NCBI RefSeq assembly: GCF_964355755.1 | Contig: NC_092671.1 | Location: 12,256,501 to 12,320,500, forward strand | Length of the DNA stretch: 64,000 bases | Source of the DNA: Antedon mediterranea | Lineage: Eukaryota > Echinodermata > Crinoidea > Comatulida > Antedonidae | Direction: 5' to 3' | Part shown: positions 1 through 14,000 of the stretch, piece by piece | Layout of the letters: every line of letters starts with the position of its first letter | How positions within the stretch are numbered: position 1 is the first letter of the stretch | Notes under the pieces: generated by a model | What the model saw: only the letters and a program-made list of their open reading frames with translations | The model's database searches: none | Told to the model about the DNA's origin: nothing | Position numbers and translations under genes: made by a program

Positions 1-215
1 GTTATGTATACAGTATATGACTTTACAGCTTCATCATTGCAAATAAGAATCAGTGAAGGATCTCTAGATTTTATTTCTTAAGGATTTCTTTAGATGCTCC
101 AACAAATATATTTTCGAGCTTTCGTTGACCATGAATCATCAAAACAAATTCTTAAACTAGAATTAATATTGTGTTATATCTATTAATGAATATACTATTA
201 TTGTATTTATTTTAG

Positions 216-1473
216 GAAAGTAGCTTTAGAAACAGGACTATCATACCGACATTGACAGAGAAAACCAGAGGATTCATCAGTTTTGGATACAGTAGTTTAA
301 TGGATACATACAACCGTACATCCAGTACAGATAACGTCACCATTCAAAACTGGAATTCTTTAACATTTACCAATGTTAACCTTGCCCGATATGAGACCAC
401 TGTGGAACCTACTACCGCCCCGACAGCTGCTACGGTGCCGACTACCGTACCAACGACCAATCCCACCGTAAACGAGTCTTCTTCTGATGCTCAACAACCA
501 GATATCTATTCTGTAAGTATGGTCCAAACCGATGTCTTTTTTGAAAAACGAAAGAAAGAAACGAAAGAAAAGATCAACTCACCAAACATTCACGGCAACT
601 TACATTGGTTATGTAGGTTACGAAACAATTCAAATTTACCTGTTTACCAGTTATTGAAGAAGGGAAAAAAGTGTTAAGATCTAATGATGATCAACGGGTG
701 CATATTAAACGTTTGACTGTGATCAAAAGTCAAATAAATACAATTAAATTAAGTGAAACGGGCGTAAACGTGAAGATTGACGGTTGAGTATCAATAATCT
801 CAACAGGCATAACTATGTAGTTCCCTCAGAGTTCCCCTCAGTCATAAACCCCCACAGCGCCCATCCCTTCATTATATATATTAAAAACAACAACAAACAA
901 TTGTTTTTGCTTTCAATAACTTAGTTCCTCTACCGTGAGTCAAATACCACAGATGCAGAAATATCCTGGAAGTTTGATTTCTCGGATACTCTCCTTCGTG
1001 TTTTCAAACTGGTAATGAAAGGAACCGAGTATGATGGCGGTGGAAGTATTACACACACTGTCTGTGATGAAGATGCATATTGCATCCAGGGTTTCGGTAT
1101 GTAGGCCTATCTCTATTGGTTTAAATTATAGAATTAAATTATTATAGAATTATTATTAAATTATTATAGAAAACTGTACAATTTTTGTCCATAACAACTT
1201 CCGTGGTGCTTCATGTGAATGGAAGATATTGCCATCTGTGAAGTTGGCGATGGTGGCGATGACGGCTATATTATTACTAGTGCTATTTTGTTTTATATTC
1301 CAGGAGTTAATGTAGAAACATCCGAATTTGATGGAGCAAAGAGTCTGACCATCAGTTTAAACATGTCTGGTGATCCAGATCAATACCAACGTTTGTTTCC
1401 AGTCTCAATCTATGAACCTCAAGATACCTTCGGGTTTTCTGTGAATATCACTTTGACTGACGAATGTCAATAA
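216..1473 (+). CDS. 3' end of an unrecognised Thr-rich extracellular protein (partial)
   Basis: Three exons join in frame: 216-512 (acceptor TTTTAG, donor GTAAGT, phase 0), 925-1096 (phase 0 in, phase 1 out) and 1304-1473, which ends in TAA. About 212 residues are visible and the 5' part lies outside the window. The first exon has several N-glycosylation sequons and a Thr/Pro-rich linker (about residues 52-80 of the visible part, PTTAPTAATVPTTVPTTNPT), typical of a mucin-like stalk. The last two exons encode a beta-rich segment with a close Cys pair (VCDEDAYC) and end in NITLTDECQ without a membrane span, so the product may be secreted. I do not recognise the family. The Thr-rich style recalls the mucin-like gene 24 kb downstream, but no direct homology is visible. 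Exon structure is fairly secure because phases match and all sites are GT-AG; function is unknown. Confidence 0.6.
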
Positions 1474-1703
1474 TCTTCAGAATGATAAATTCCTGTTGAA
1501 TTGCATATAGCTACCGTACTTTACATGTATATTTTACATTTGTAGGATGGTTGCCGGAAGACTCCATTAATTTCCAATTTTATTCTATATGTATGATAAT
1601 TTTATAAATTATAAATAATTGTGTGTAAATTAAGAAGAAACGAGATGTCTTATTGCATGACACGTTTGGGGATAGGTGGTACGCAGCGTTCGAACTTAAG
1701 CTT

Positions 1704-2006
1704 GGTTCCCACTAGAACGTAACGCAAGGACGTAAACGCAACGCAAGCGTTTTAACCAATGACAAGCGAAGTTATAGACAGTAGCAATCACAAGCGAATA
1801 AGCCATCGCTTGTGATTGGTCAATTCACTTGCGTTGCGTTACGTCCTTGTGTTGCGTCGCTAGCTTACTAGAGACGCAACGCAAGGACGTCGACGCAACG
1901 CAAGCAAGTTGGCCAATGACAAACGACAGTAATAATCCATCGCTTGTGATTGGTCAAATTACTTACGTTGCGCTTACGTCTTTCCATTTCGTCTTGATGG
2001 GAATCA
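1704..2006. repeat. Foldback (MITE-like) element, tandem dimer
   Basis: Two successive hairpin units share the arms ACGCAACGCAAG and CTTGCGTTGCG, with inner CCAATGAC/CAAGCG and CGCTTGTGATTGGTCA blocks. The unit is repeated from about 1869, so the whole reads as a head-to-tail dimer. It starts with GGTTCCCACTAG and ends near GATGGGAATC. A degenerate single copy with the same GGTTCCCACTAG start lies at 7470-7569. Confidence 0.65.
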
Positions 2007-2670
2007 AATTACTTCCTTTCTATGACTGCTGAATACAGTTGTATGTGACTCTCGACGATGTTTTTAGGTTTCTAGAACCTTTGTAGAAATATACCAAAAT
2101 TAATTGTAGCTTAACTATATTAAGTGTTACATGCAAGGCACAAACAGAAGATATGACAATGGATAAGTATAATCCATGGAGGTATTACCACCTACATGTA
2201 TAATCTAACCTACGTTTATGCAGGATTGGGTTATTATAATTTCATCAAATAACTTTAAGATGATTAAATTGGTTTTAAGATAAAATTCAAATGACATCAT
2301 TATCTTTAAGATGAGGTTATAATAACAATTTGTCTTTGACAACTTTATTTTTAGCAGTCTTCTAGGTAAAACAACCAGGCTAGTCTACAACCAATATAAT
2401 ATATATATATACTGTATATACATAATATAGTTTAATAATAATAGTAGGCCTATATATCCTAACAGTATTCACTAAACAGAAGGTCATGACGTTTGGCCCA
2501 GTCTCCGACGACACTAGTTGTCAACATTGAGGACCAATTTGAATTGAATATTCAATATTTTTATTTATTTATAAACATATTTCTACTGGATGACAATATC
2601 AACGTTGTCCCACAAAGGGGACATTGTTGTTTTTCAAGAGGTCCAGCATAAAACCTAACAACATACATGA

Positions 2671-2920
2671 TTATATAATACATCGTTTCTTAAAATTAGT
2701 AAAAAATTTTAAAATTAAACAGCCTAAAATAATACTAAAAATGTTAAAACCATACATTAAAAATACAAAATTATGATTAAAAATCTAAGTTAACAAAGAT
2801 GTTCATAAAATTATATAATACATACCGTAGTTTCTTAAAAATAGTAAAAATGTTAAAATTAAACAGTCTAAAATAATACTAAACTTTGAGAACCATACAT
2901 TAAAAATACAATATAATTGC
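2671..2920. repeat. Direct tandem duplication, about 140-bp AT-rich unit
   Basis: The segment beginning TTATATAATACAT at 2671 is repeated from 2811. Both copies contain TTTCTTAAAA, TTAAAATTAAACAG and the phrase CCATACATTAAAAATACAA in the same order, with small indels. The second copy is shorter. Confidence 0.7.
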
Positions 2921-3010
2921 TAAATTGATGTTTATAAATAGGCCCTGCATTTTAATTCCATTTATGAGTGATGTCGTTTGTTTGTTTCTGAACAGTAGGG
3001 CCTAATTGCC

Positions 3011-3291
3011 GTGTTTCCGCAGAAACTAAAATTATTCACCGGTGAATTATTGGTAATTTTGTTTAACCATACGTATGATCATGGAGGTATAACCTCCATG
3101 GTATGATCAATCATTACCGAACATCAAGGCGCCCAATCACAGCACAACAATGTTTACCTTCAGGTAAAAAATTGTCGCATTTATCGGATATGATTTGAAT
3201 GAAATAATATCGAGGGGTTAACCCGTTCATTGGTTAATATCGTTTAATTTTTATCAATCTATGACTATGGTTAAATTGGCTGCGGAAACAC
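3011..3291. mobile_element. MITE with 12-bp terminal inverted repeats
   Basis: It starts GTGTTTCCGCAG (3011-3022) and ends CTGCGGAAACAC (3280-3291), a perfect 12-bp inverted pair around 281 bp of noncoding sequence. An internal hairpin with CATGGAGG/CCTCCATG arms lies at about 3085-3112. No clear target-site duplication is visible. Confidence 0.6.
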
Positions 3292-3547
3292 CTACTATGC
3301 AATAATTTGGGAGCGCAATTCATTACTTGGGACTGATAAGAATGATTAAAAAGAACAGTCAAAAATCGAATAAAAATGTATTTCCTCCATAATTAATCGA
3401 CGTAACCATTTTTTTATTTCTTAAAAAATAATAAATTAAAACTAAATATTTTCGCAAGGAGAACAAAACAGTTAATGTAACCATAAACCCCGGGTCTTCC
3501 TCGGTTAACAAGCAATTAAATTACGGTTTTATTAAATTTATTATTTG

Positions 3548-4101
3548 TTAAAGATGTATTGTCCCTTGAAACACAAAAAAATGAAGGTCAAAATATTCTA
3601 AATTTAAAGTGGCCATATCAAAGTAATATTAAAGTTATTCACTTTGAGTCGAAAATTTGAGCCAAAAACAACAAGTTTACGTAATTAACAGGTAAATTAG
3701 TTTGATTACATTTCATCTGGAAAATCGTCACGAGCGAAAGTAAACAAAGATTTCAAACCATGAGTACGCATTATGCATATGCTAAATTAGGATTGTTTAC
3801 AACTCGTCACGGTTAAGAAGGTATTTTCAAACAGATCATGAAGAAGTTTTATGATTATGCGTACAGAGTAACCAAACAAGCGCGTTTCATTATGGGATAT
3901 GTTTTGATTGAAAACTTTGACTGGAAGTCAAAGTTATTTTTTTAACAAAAAAACGTCTGTATTTCAGTAAAAAATTTTTTTTTCGAAAAATGTTTGGTGA
4001 TAGTTAATAACTATTATGATACTTCAAAATGACCCACCTTTTTTCGAAATCTTTTATTTTTTATTTTTTTGGAATTAGTCAAAGGGACAATACATCTTTA
4101 A
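3548..4101. mobile_element. TTAA-flanked MITE (piggyBac-like ends)
   Basis: TTAA at 3548-3551 is followed by AGATGTATTGTCCCTT; the mirror image AAGGGACAATACATCT precedes TTAA at 4098-4101. A 16-bp perfect inverted pair bounded by TTAA on both sides fits a non-autonomous element mobilised by a piggyBac-type transposase, whose family duplicates TTAA. The interior has no transposase frame. A related single end occurs near 59832. Confidence 0.65.
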
Positions 4102-5041
4102 ATTAGTGTGGGTACAATATACCCTGTAGAATTTATGCCTAAAACCAGTTAGCTTGGTTAAAATGACTCGTCCAGCGCTTTCTAATAATCGATCTAGAAT
4201 GGGTAACTTAACTTCTTCGAGTCTACCAATGAAAGTACTGTATTATCCAAGTAGGCCCAAATAGTTTATCTACATAATGAAATTAGTTTCCTTTTCATGC
4301 GGCGCCACCAATATCGATTTGGTATAATTAGTACTGATGATATTGATATAAAATTTGCGGTACACAACCACACCACAAACACACTGATGATAGGCCTATG
4401 TTATATTATTATTACTGTATATTATAAGTCACTTCCGCCCTGCATTTTGGTTATTTTGGCGCGCTCTTTTCTTATTTACATTCATTGGTGGATCATGACG
4501 TTGTGGAAAAATAAGGAACAGTCATTAGCGTTGCTATATAAAATAAATCGATGAATTATAAATTAAATAATTAAAATTATGTTATCAGTAACTTAAAATC
4601 ATCGAAATAAACATTTATTTTTTGATTTTGATTATAATCACGCTTTTATTTTTAGTATTAAATATTATTATATATGAAAATTTTCTATTGGCTGTAAGAA
4701 AGAGATAATAAAGACACTAACAGAATAAGCCAATGAAAATGCATGTCTTAGAATATGCTTTTGGCGGAATAATCCAGAACAAGAAATCAATATCATTGCG
4801 CACCGATCTCCATGTGCAAAAAATAGTAAGCCGGTGGCGATGTGTGAATGGTAAAATCCCAATAGAGCGCCAGCCAAAACCGTCATAGAGGGGGCAAGTT
4901 GTCGATTTTCCGGGGACATTTTGTTGACCTCTTCCAAAATTTGGGCCTGAACTTGGCATAAGAATTCATTAATTTACTGCATACTCGGAATCGGCATTAC
5001 TATTTGTATTGATTTGAGGTATTCTGTAAACCTGTGCAGCA

Positions 5042-8000
5042 ATGGCTGATACAAACCACCTCGCTAAGATTTTAGAAAAGACGGTATCACCAGGTAATTT
5101 ATTTGGATTTCGCTCCGAAACATGTGTGTGTCTTTGGTTGATGGCCTAGGCCTAGCTAAGCCTAGCCTAGGCTACCATGTTGAACGGCCTACTGGCAAAC
5201 TAGGCTTAGATTTACTTACTAACTTAAAAATACGCAGTTATAGATGAAGAGTGACCTTGATAAATATAAATGCATTGCGAAGTTTACAATACTTTATATA
5301 AATTGAAAAACAGACAAGAATAGAAAAGCTCAGTCTCAGATCAATCAGTAAAATATAATATATATATATATATTTAATAAACCACTGGCCAACCTCTATA
5401 AATTATTTTTGATGCCTGTATAGGCCTAGTATTCTTTTGTTAAAACTGCCTTCTTTGATGATGTAGCCTATAATATCTATACTGTCATAGACATAGTGTA
5501 CCAGTAGTATAACTTTTTGCTTGTTTCATGTATAGGATTTCATCCTTTTATTCTATTCTTTCAAGTCTTATTAAAATATTAATTATTAATAATCATTCAT
5601 GATTCATTGTGCGTGTATAGCCAAAAACTTAGACCTTTATTGTTTATGGGTTTTTATTTTTTAGACACTGCTGAGTTAGAGGGGGCACAAAAATGCTTAG
5701 AACAAGCTGCTTTGGAAAACTTGGTAAGTTAAAAAAAATGGATCATTATTAATAATTATAATTATATAATATAATTATTATAATTATATAATATAATTAT
5801 AATCATTAATAAATTCAATCAATAATCCACTCATTCGTCAATTAATCCTCTCATCCATCAATATTATCCTCTCATCCATCAATATTATCTTCTCCTTTAC
5901 CAATCTCACCTGCTAACATAATTCTCATCATTCATTAAACCTTTAAACACCGACCAACATCAATCTCACCAACATCAATCTCACCAACATCAATCTCACC
6001 AACATCAATCTCACCAACATCAATCTCACCTGCCAACATCAATCTCACCACCATCAATCCTACCAACATCAATCTCACCAACATCAATCCTACCAACATC
6101 AATCCTACCAACATCAATCTCACCAACATCAATCTCACCAACATCAATCTCACCAACATCAATCTCACAAACATCAATCTCACAAACATCAATCTTGAAC
6201 TAACATCAGTCTCAACAAAACCAATCTCACCAACATCAATCTCACCAACATCAATCTCACCAACATTAATCCTACCAAAATCAATCTCACCTCCCTCAAC
6301 ATCAATCATTCCATCATCAATCTTGACAACATTAATCTTTACTCAATCAATCTCACGTCCACCAATCCTACTGACATCAATCTTTTGTTCATCAATTTTG
6401 CCAACATCCATTTTTCCTTCATCAATCTTGTTAACAAAATCTCCCCATCAACATCAATTCTACCAAAATCAATCTTATTCTTACCAAAGTCAATCTCACC
6501 TCCATCAATCCTACCAACATCAATCTTTCCTTCACCAATCTTACCAACAAAATCTCCTCATCAACTTCAATCCTACCAACATCAATCTTGCCAAAGTCAA
6601 TCTCAGCTCCATCAATCCCACCAACATCAATCTTTCCTTCATCAATCTTACCAACAAAATCTCCTTATCAACATCAATTCTACCAACATCAATCTTACCA
6701 ACATCAATCTTTCCTCTCAGTCTCACCAACATCAATCTCACCAACATCAATCTTTCCTTCATCGATCTCACCAACATCAATCCTACCAACATCAATCTTT
6801 CCTCCATCAATCTCACCAAAATCAATCTCACCAACATCAATCTCATCTTCATCAATCTCATCTTCATCAATCTCACAAACATCAATCTCACAAACATCAA
6901 TCTTGAACTAACATCAATCTCAACAAAACCAATCTCACCAACATCAATCTCACCAACATCCATCTCACCAACATCAATCTCCTTCATCAATCCCTCCTTT
7001 ATCTATCTCTATCTCTCAAAATCAATTGACCATATATTTTCAATGTATTTTTCTGTAGCCTCAATTTCTTCTGGGGCTTTCCCATGTTCTGTCCAGTTCT
7101 GATAACACTCAAGTTGTCCGCATAGCAGCTGGTCTACAGCTTAAGAACTATTTAACATCAAAAGATGCTAACATACGCCTTGAGTGTCAAAAGAGATGGA
7201 TTCAGATAAGCGAAGATGTAAAGCAAGATATTAAAACCTTGGTAAGTTAATATTTGTTGTTTTGTTAAACTGCTGATCTTTGTAGAGAATTGTCATTAAT
7301 TTTTAAAATCTCAGTATCATCAGTTTTACTTGAAAATAAATTGAAATAATTTGTTTTCCAAACACAGCATGAAAGATGTAGATGAAATGTAATAAAATGA
7401 CAAGTGACAGCTTGGATTACCTTTTTCATTGGTTGAATGATTATAATATTTAATGCATCATAATGAGACGGTTCCCACTAGTTAGGACGCAAAAACATAA
7501 CACAGCACAAATGATTGGTTAAATTACTTTGCTCTGCACATACATCCTTGCATTGGTAGTAGGAACCCAGATTTAGTTTAACCACTAATAATGAGTTCAA
7601 GTGTGCAACAAATATACAGGCCAGATAACAATTTAACATTCTTATATTATAACAATTGTAGATAGCGAGCAGCATACACTGGCACTTAAGATAACTTCAT
7701 ACCTTTATTTTTATTTTGGTACTTTAGGTAATCAACACTCTTGGAACTGAGGCATCTGGACATAGCACAGCAGCCCAGGTAAATTGAAGCAATTTTATGA
7801 AATGATTACAGCTTTCATAATTATGGCGTTTTGTACAAGGCTCAGTGATGACATATAAGATACCTCAAAAGTGTGTACATGTTCCATTTTAGTTAATACG
7901 GACTTTACAAAACACAACTTGGGAAGCCACAGGACGGTGCTCATGAGCTTTAACAAAGTGGGCGGAGCTTCGCCTAAAATTGCCATTTTCATGACTAGAA

Positions 8001-11000
8001 ATATTGTATATAACCTTAAACATACAGTTCAAATTACACTTATATTTTTAAAAACTCTCTTATTGTTTAATGCAATAACATTTCTATTGGGTTGAAATGG
8101 CTGTGTTCAAAGTGATGTTTGAATGTGCGGCCCCTAGTTAGGAAGGCCTCTATATCACCAGAGTCTGTCAAGCAATTCAGAAGGGCCTCCGCGCCACGAG
8201 ACGGGTGAGTGAGAGAGATATACTACGGGTCATAGTCTTCACGCAAGGATACGTAACAAATAAAACGGACTGTATATGATTTTACGCTCTAGCAAACACA
8301 GGATTTCGTCGTCGTCCCCATATTGTCGTGTTTCGTAAAGTTCCTAATTTATTTATTGAACACAAGCAATGCAATACAAATTACCAATGCAACGTCAAAC
8401 TGTTTTTGTTATTACAGTGTATAGCTTGTATTGCCTGTGCAGAACTTCCTCATGGACAATGGCCTCAACTTATTGACATCCTTGTGGCAAATGTCACTAG
8501 TGCTAGCAGTACAGAATCTACTAAAGAATCCACACTCGAAGCTATTGGCTATATTTGCCAAGACATTGTGAGTACAGCATATTTTAGTCATTTTTGTGTT
8601 TTTTATCATCACCTTTCATTTAATATACAAACTTATGATGTTTATTATTATCTATAGGCAAAAGTTTGCAGATAACTGAAATAAATACCAAACAATCAAT
8701 CAATCAATATTAATAAGATTGTATTTATCATCACCTTTCTTTTGAGCAATTGGGAGGGGGACACTATTCTGATGCTCAATTAAACACTGAAAGAGCAGAC
8801 TGTGCAAGTGATGTAATCATCTGTACCGTTTAATTTAAATTTGATTGATTTTTTATTAAATTTTTGAATATAGGAACCACATCATTTAGCTGGTAATTCA
8901 AATGAAATACTGACAGCTATCATGCAGGGAATGAGAAGAGAAGTATTGAGGTAATATAGATATGTCTCATTAAGTGAAGTGGAAGGAATGTTATCTTTCC
9001 ATATTTTTCATTTAATTTCTACACCACATTTCTTAACTCTTTTATTTAACTACAATTTATACATTTATCTAAAAAGTGTTACATCATTTCTCATTGCTTT
9101 TAATTACATATTTTCCGTATTCTATATATCCTGTATTATGTTATTGCTACTGTAGTAGATGTAATATTATACAAATAATGAATGTTTATGAGTGTAATGG
9201 TACAAATAATGGCACGAGGTGAATGATGAAAGGTTATATTTCAACGAGACGATGAGCCGAGTTGAAACATAACCTTTCATCATTCACCAAGTGCCATTAT
9301 TTGTACCATTACACGAATACAAAACTTTCATTATTTGTTTTTTATATAACATCTAAATAAATTCCTGTCATTTGAATCAAATAAATAAGGTATCATCCCT
9401 AGCCAAGGCCTACTACATTTCATTCACATTGATTAAAAACAGTAACATTTGGTTTTTAATAATTTTATATTAAATGTTATATTTATATGGATTTCATAAA
9501 CACACCTACTTTTGTGTTAGTTATGTCAACAAACGACCAAATAATCCTAGGCCTAGCAAGGCTAAAATGCCTAGGCTAGGCCTAGCCTAATACTAGCATG
9601 GCCTAGGCTAGGCCTAGTAGCCTAGTACTAGCTTAGCTGAAAGGCAAAACTTCGACAGACAATTGAAACTTATCTAGGCTAATTATGGTTTTTCCAACAA
9701 TTCCATGTCTTGTAGGGATGTCCCCATTAATTAATCAAAATCCTAAAAACGATCTAAAGCTAATTTAAATTCCTTTTTTAATTAAATTAGTACATATATA
9801 TGTCCAAATCGTACACAAAAATATGCTGCCCGCGGTGGTGTTTACAAACGAAACTCAGACCAGACGACAGGTGGCGCTGTTGTATTTCACAGTACAGAGC
9901 CATATTACAGATGCAGTATATCTAACATTTAATTTGTAAACATACAATACTAGATTTTTTTTCAAAATAAAAATGTTTAAAAGAGAAACGAAACTGAGGC
10001 CAGACGACAGGTGGCGCTGTTGTATTTCACAGTACAGAGCAATATTACAGTATATCTAAAATTTATGGTAATTTGTATACTAGATTTTTTTTCATCCGCG
10101 AAACGCTTTTTTTTTTTTTTAAAGTACTATTTAACGATCGTTGAATACTGCGTACTATTGCACGCCATGTGACCCACATTCGTCCAATCAAATGACAGGA
10201 ATTTATTTAGGTGTTATATAAATTGCATTAACGCTTGTTTTTTACAGTATTCCTGTTAAATTAGCTGCAACAACCGCATTACTAAACTCTCTTGAGTTTA
10301 CGAAAGCTAACTTTGACACAACCGTAAGTTATAAAATGATTATACGTAAAGTTCTACCTACACTATCAAACTATTTTTACAAAAAAATGTGATATTTCCA
10401 AATATGTTAGTGATATGTCCAAATATGGTAGCGATATGCCCAACTATGGTAGTGATATGACATCATCATGTCCATATATGGGCACATCACATTTTTTGTC
10501 ACATAAAATTTCATAGTGTAGACAGAGCTTAATATCGTTTACATTAATTAAAAAATGATTTTTAACTTGTTATCCATTTTTTTAATATGGCTTTTGAAAA
10601 TATGTGGAGTATTAATGGTACATTGGGGTTTTTTTGTGCATGTGTGTGTAGGCCATAAACTAGTTTTTATATTGTGTTATTAAAATTTTATAATATACCT
10701 ATCTTGAAATACAAGATCTTATTAACATAAATTCTTATTGCATAATTCTAATATTTTATTATTAATTTAGAATGAACGACATTACATAATGGCTCAAGTG
10801 TGTGGAGCAACGCAGTGTACAGATACAAGAGTTAAAGTAGCAGCTCTGCAGTGTCTTGTTAAGATTCTATCACTCTATTATAAATATATGGAAGATTATA
10901 TGAAAGCAGCTCTCTTTGCAGTAAGTTATGTTATGAGAAGATCAGAAACCAATTACTGCTTATCAACTATCATTTACACATCCATTTCAAATTTAATTTT

Positions 11001-14000
11001 CAAAATGACAGGAATAAAATGAATTCCAATTTCTGTTTATTAACACTTTAATTTTGGGATGACATCGGGTTATTGGAGATTTACATAGACCATGTTTGAA
11101 ATTGCAATAAATTAACAACAAATTAAAACAATGTAAAATTATGGGTGAGGAAAACAAGTGGGAAAGATAAAAGTTTTCATTTCATTCAATATTTTAAGAA
11201 TCTGCTTTCAAAATTAGACTTAATACATTAAATTGGTTAAATAATTTCTAACTCTGAATAAGTCTCTTTACTACAGTATACTACTAATACTATTTTACTA
11301 TAGTAATATCGTCACTTTGCTGAGGGATGTAATTGTAGTGGCTGCTTGTTGGATCACTATTTTGGCGTTTGATCAATGTAATTTCTTATACCCATTTTAA
11401 ATGGCTTACTTACTATTTCTTCCCTCGGAATTGTTCAGTGCATCCCTGAATGTTAAAAAATTAGATGTTATATTCCTATTTCAGATTACCATTGAGGCAA
11501 TGAAGAGTGATGTTGATGATATAGCATTACAGGGTATAGAGTTTTGGTCAAATGTCTGCGATGAAGAAATGGATTTGGCTATTGAGGCAACTGAGGTTGG
11601 TTTTTAAAAACATTTACATACAAAGAAAAGTTATGTTTTTAGTTGTTGAAATGTTTTGGCTGCAAGTTGCCTTTATCACTACAGTAGAACCTCCATTTTA
11701 CGTACGGTACGGGACCGAAAGGCGTACGTAAAACAAGGGATTCGTAAAATCAAGGTTGACCTTAAATTGACCCCAAATACGTAGAGATCGTAGCTAGCCG
11801 TATTTGCCTACTTCTGTACTGTGTACAGTATGCGTCACTAGCTTAGCTAGGCCTAGGCTATTCAGGCTAGGCTAGCAGGCCTAGCAAGATGTGAGGCCTA
11901 ACTAGAAAAGTACAGTATATACAGGCTGTGCGATGTTTAAATAAAGTGTAAAATATAATTGTTTTCTATCAATAAAAACAGTCGCTGCTTTAGGGGGAAT
12001 GCACGTGCGTAGCTTGTCAAACACACAGCAGAATTCCTCACACAGCCATGATTGTGGCTTTGTGTGCTTTGTTGTTGTTAAATTGCGCCCTCAATGTAAG
12101 AAAATGATGACGTCATCGGTTATTTTAAGCGTACGTAAAATCGAGGGAACGTAAAATCAGGGTACGTAAAACACAGGTTCTACTGTACTACCTTTTGTTA
12201 CAACATATTGGAAAAGGAACGGAATTGTTTTTCAGATGAGACTATAAATATTTTCTTTTTTAAAAAAAATGGCTGACTAGGTAGTAGAAACCCCTCTTTT
12301 GGGACACCCTACATTCTCCAAGAAAAAACAAAAACAATGTAATGTTCTGACCTTATGACCTACCCCAAGGGGATTCTTTGTTGGGTGGTTCTGCTGTAGT
12401 AGTACTGAACTGGTGTACTGCTTCTTTTACCATCACATTTCAATTGAAATTTTAAATTATACATAAAACAAATTGAATCAATTATTAATCGATATTTGTA
12501 CCCCTAATTTATGTAGGCAATGGAACAGTCGAGAAGACCAGAGAATTATAGTAGGTTTTATGCTAAAGGTGCCCTTGAATTTTTGGTACCTATTTTAATG
12601 AAGATGCTTACAAAACAGGTAAGTGTATTTAATATCTTTATTTAAATTATAGTTAGTCAATGCAAGTTAGACTAGTTCATTTTCATCTGGGAACGTAAGA
12701 TTATGGTTTCCAATCAATCAAATCTTGTTTTTTTTATAACTAAAAATAAATTCTATTTTAAAATTTGCATCCAAATAAGCCGGCTAGTACACATTAATCA
12801 GTTGTGTTTTGGTGGTATAGTGGTGCATACAGAAACAATGGGTGTCCTTCATAGCTGACCCTCTATCTCATGGGAATGTTGAAGGATATTCAATGACAAT
12901 CTATTTATACTTTAATTTTTTAATGTTAATGTATAAGAGAGCATGTGTCAATGGGAATGTTGTTGCGACTATACTCAAATAAGGTTCTGCACAGTATAGG
13001 AAAATGATGATGATGATGAGTATCCATTTACCTGATTTTATACCATAATGTCTCTTGCGTATCCCTTTCTTAACTGTAAGCATTTTAGGCAATGAAAGTC
13101 ATCATTTTATTTATAAAACAATACAATGTTTATTTGTAAAGGATGAGAACGATGATGAAGATGATTGGAACCCTTGCAAGTCAGCAGGTGTATGTTTAAT
13201 GTTACTAGCAAATTGTTGCGAAAACGATGTTGTGCAACACGTTATGCCGTTCGTTGAGGGCAACATTAAAAATCCTGATTGGCGATACAGAGATGCATCT
13301 GTCATGGCGTTTGGTAAGTCAGTGACTCCATTTATTCTATTCGAATTTGATTGTCATATTTGCAAGACAATATCGTTGTCTTCTGCCAGGAGTAAAAATA
13401 GGTACAAGGTGGAAATGGGATCTCCCAAAATTGTGTCCATAATTTATGAATAGATGTTTTATAGTATATGTGCTATCATTGTTTAGAGACACTATGATGT
13501 CATATCACTACCATATTTAAGCACATCACACTTTTTTTTGTCAAACTATAAGTTTGATAGTGTAGGCATAACTTAACTTTACTTGGGCTTTTTGGATGTG
13601 CTTGAAGTAATACTGTAATTATGTTTATGTATAAAGCTTGTTCTTCTTTTTAAATTGTATACAGGTTCAATATTAGAAGGTCCAGATCGAAATCAACTGA
13701 AAACAATTGTAATTCAAGCAATGCCATTCCTCATTGACCTGATGGGTGACCCTAGTGTGATTGTCAGGGATACTGTTGCCTGGACAATAGGAAGAGTTTG
13801 TGAACTACTACCAGAAGCAGTGGTTAATCAAGTTTATTTTGCACAGCTTCTTGAAGTACTCTTGAAAGGACTAGAAGCAGAGCCTAGAGTTGCAGCTAAC
13901 ATATGTTGGGTAAGTATATTGCTGGATTATCTCTCAAGGATGACCTAGTGACTGGTCTATTTTACATTTGCTACTGGTTTAATTTAGCTGGTTTAAAATG

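Larger units (their letters stand above)
1474..5041. other. Intergenic region rich in inverted-repeat elements; KPNB1 promoter side
   Basis: No convincing gene. It holds the foldback dimer at 1704-2006, a 140-bp tandem duplication at 2671-2920, a 281-bp element at 3011-3291 and a TTAA-flanked element at 3548-4101, each listed separately. The last few hundred bases before 5042 should contain the KPNB1 promoter and 5' UTR; no TATA box or other specific motif stands out. A minus-strand open frame at 4668-4919 encodes hydrophobic stretches but resembles nothing I know. Confidence 0.6.

Noticed and set aside
4668-4937. Minus-strand open frame with hydrophobic segments just upstream of KPNB1
   Set aside because: No recognisable family, starts from a non-ATG codon at full length, and overlaps another open frame of similar length; likely chance, though a small membrane protein cannot be excluded.
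5935-6990. Several open frames of 100-260 codons on both strands
   Set aside because: All are built from the 15-bp satellite in KPNB1 intron 2; overlapping frames on both strands show they are artefacts of the repeat period.
5815-7015. CRISPR-like array
   Set aside because: Repeats are directly adjacent without unique spacers of constant length, and the locus is a eukaryotic intron.
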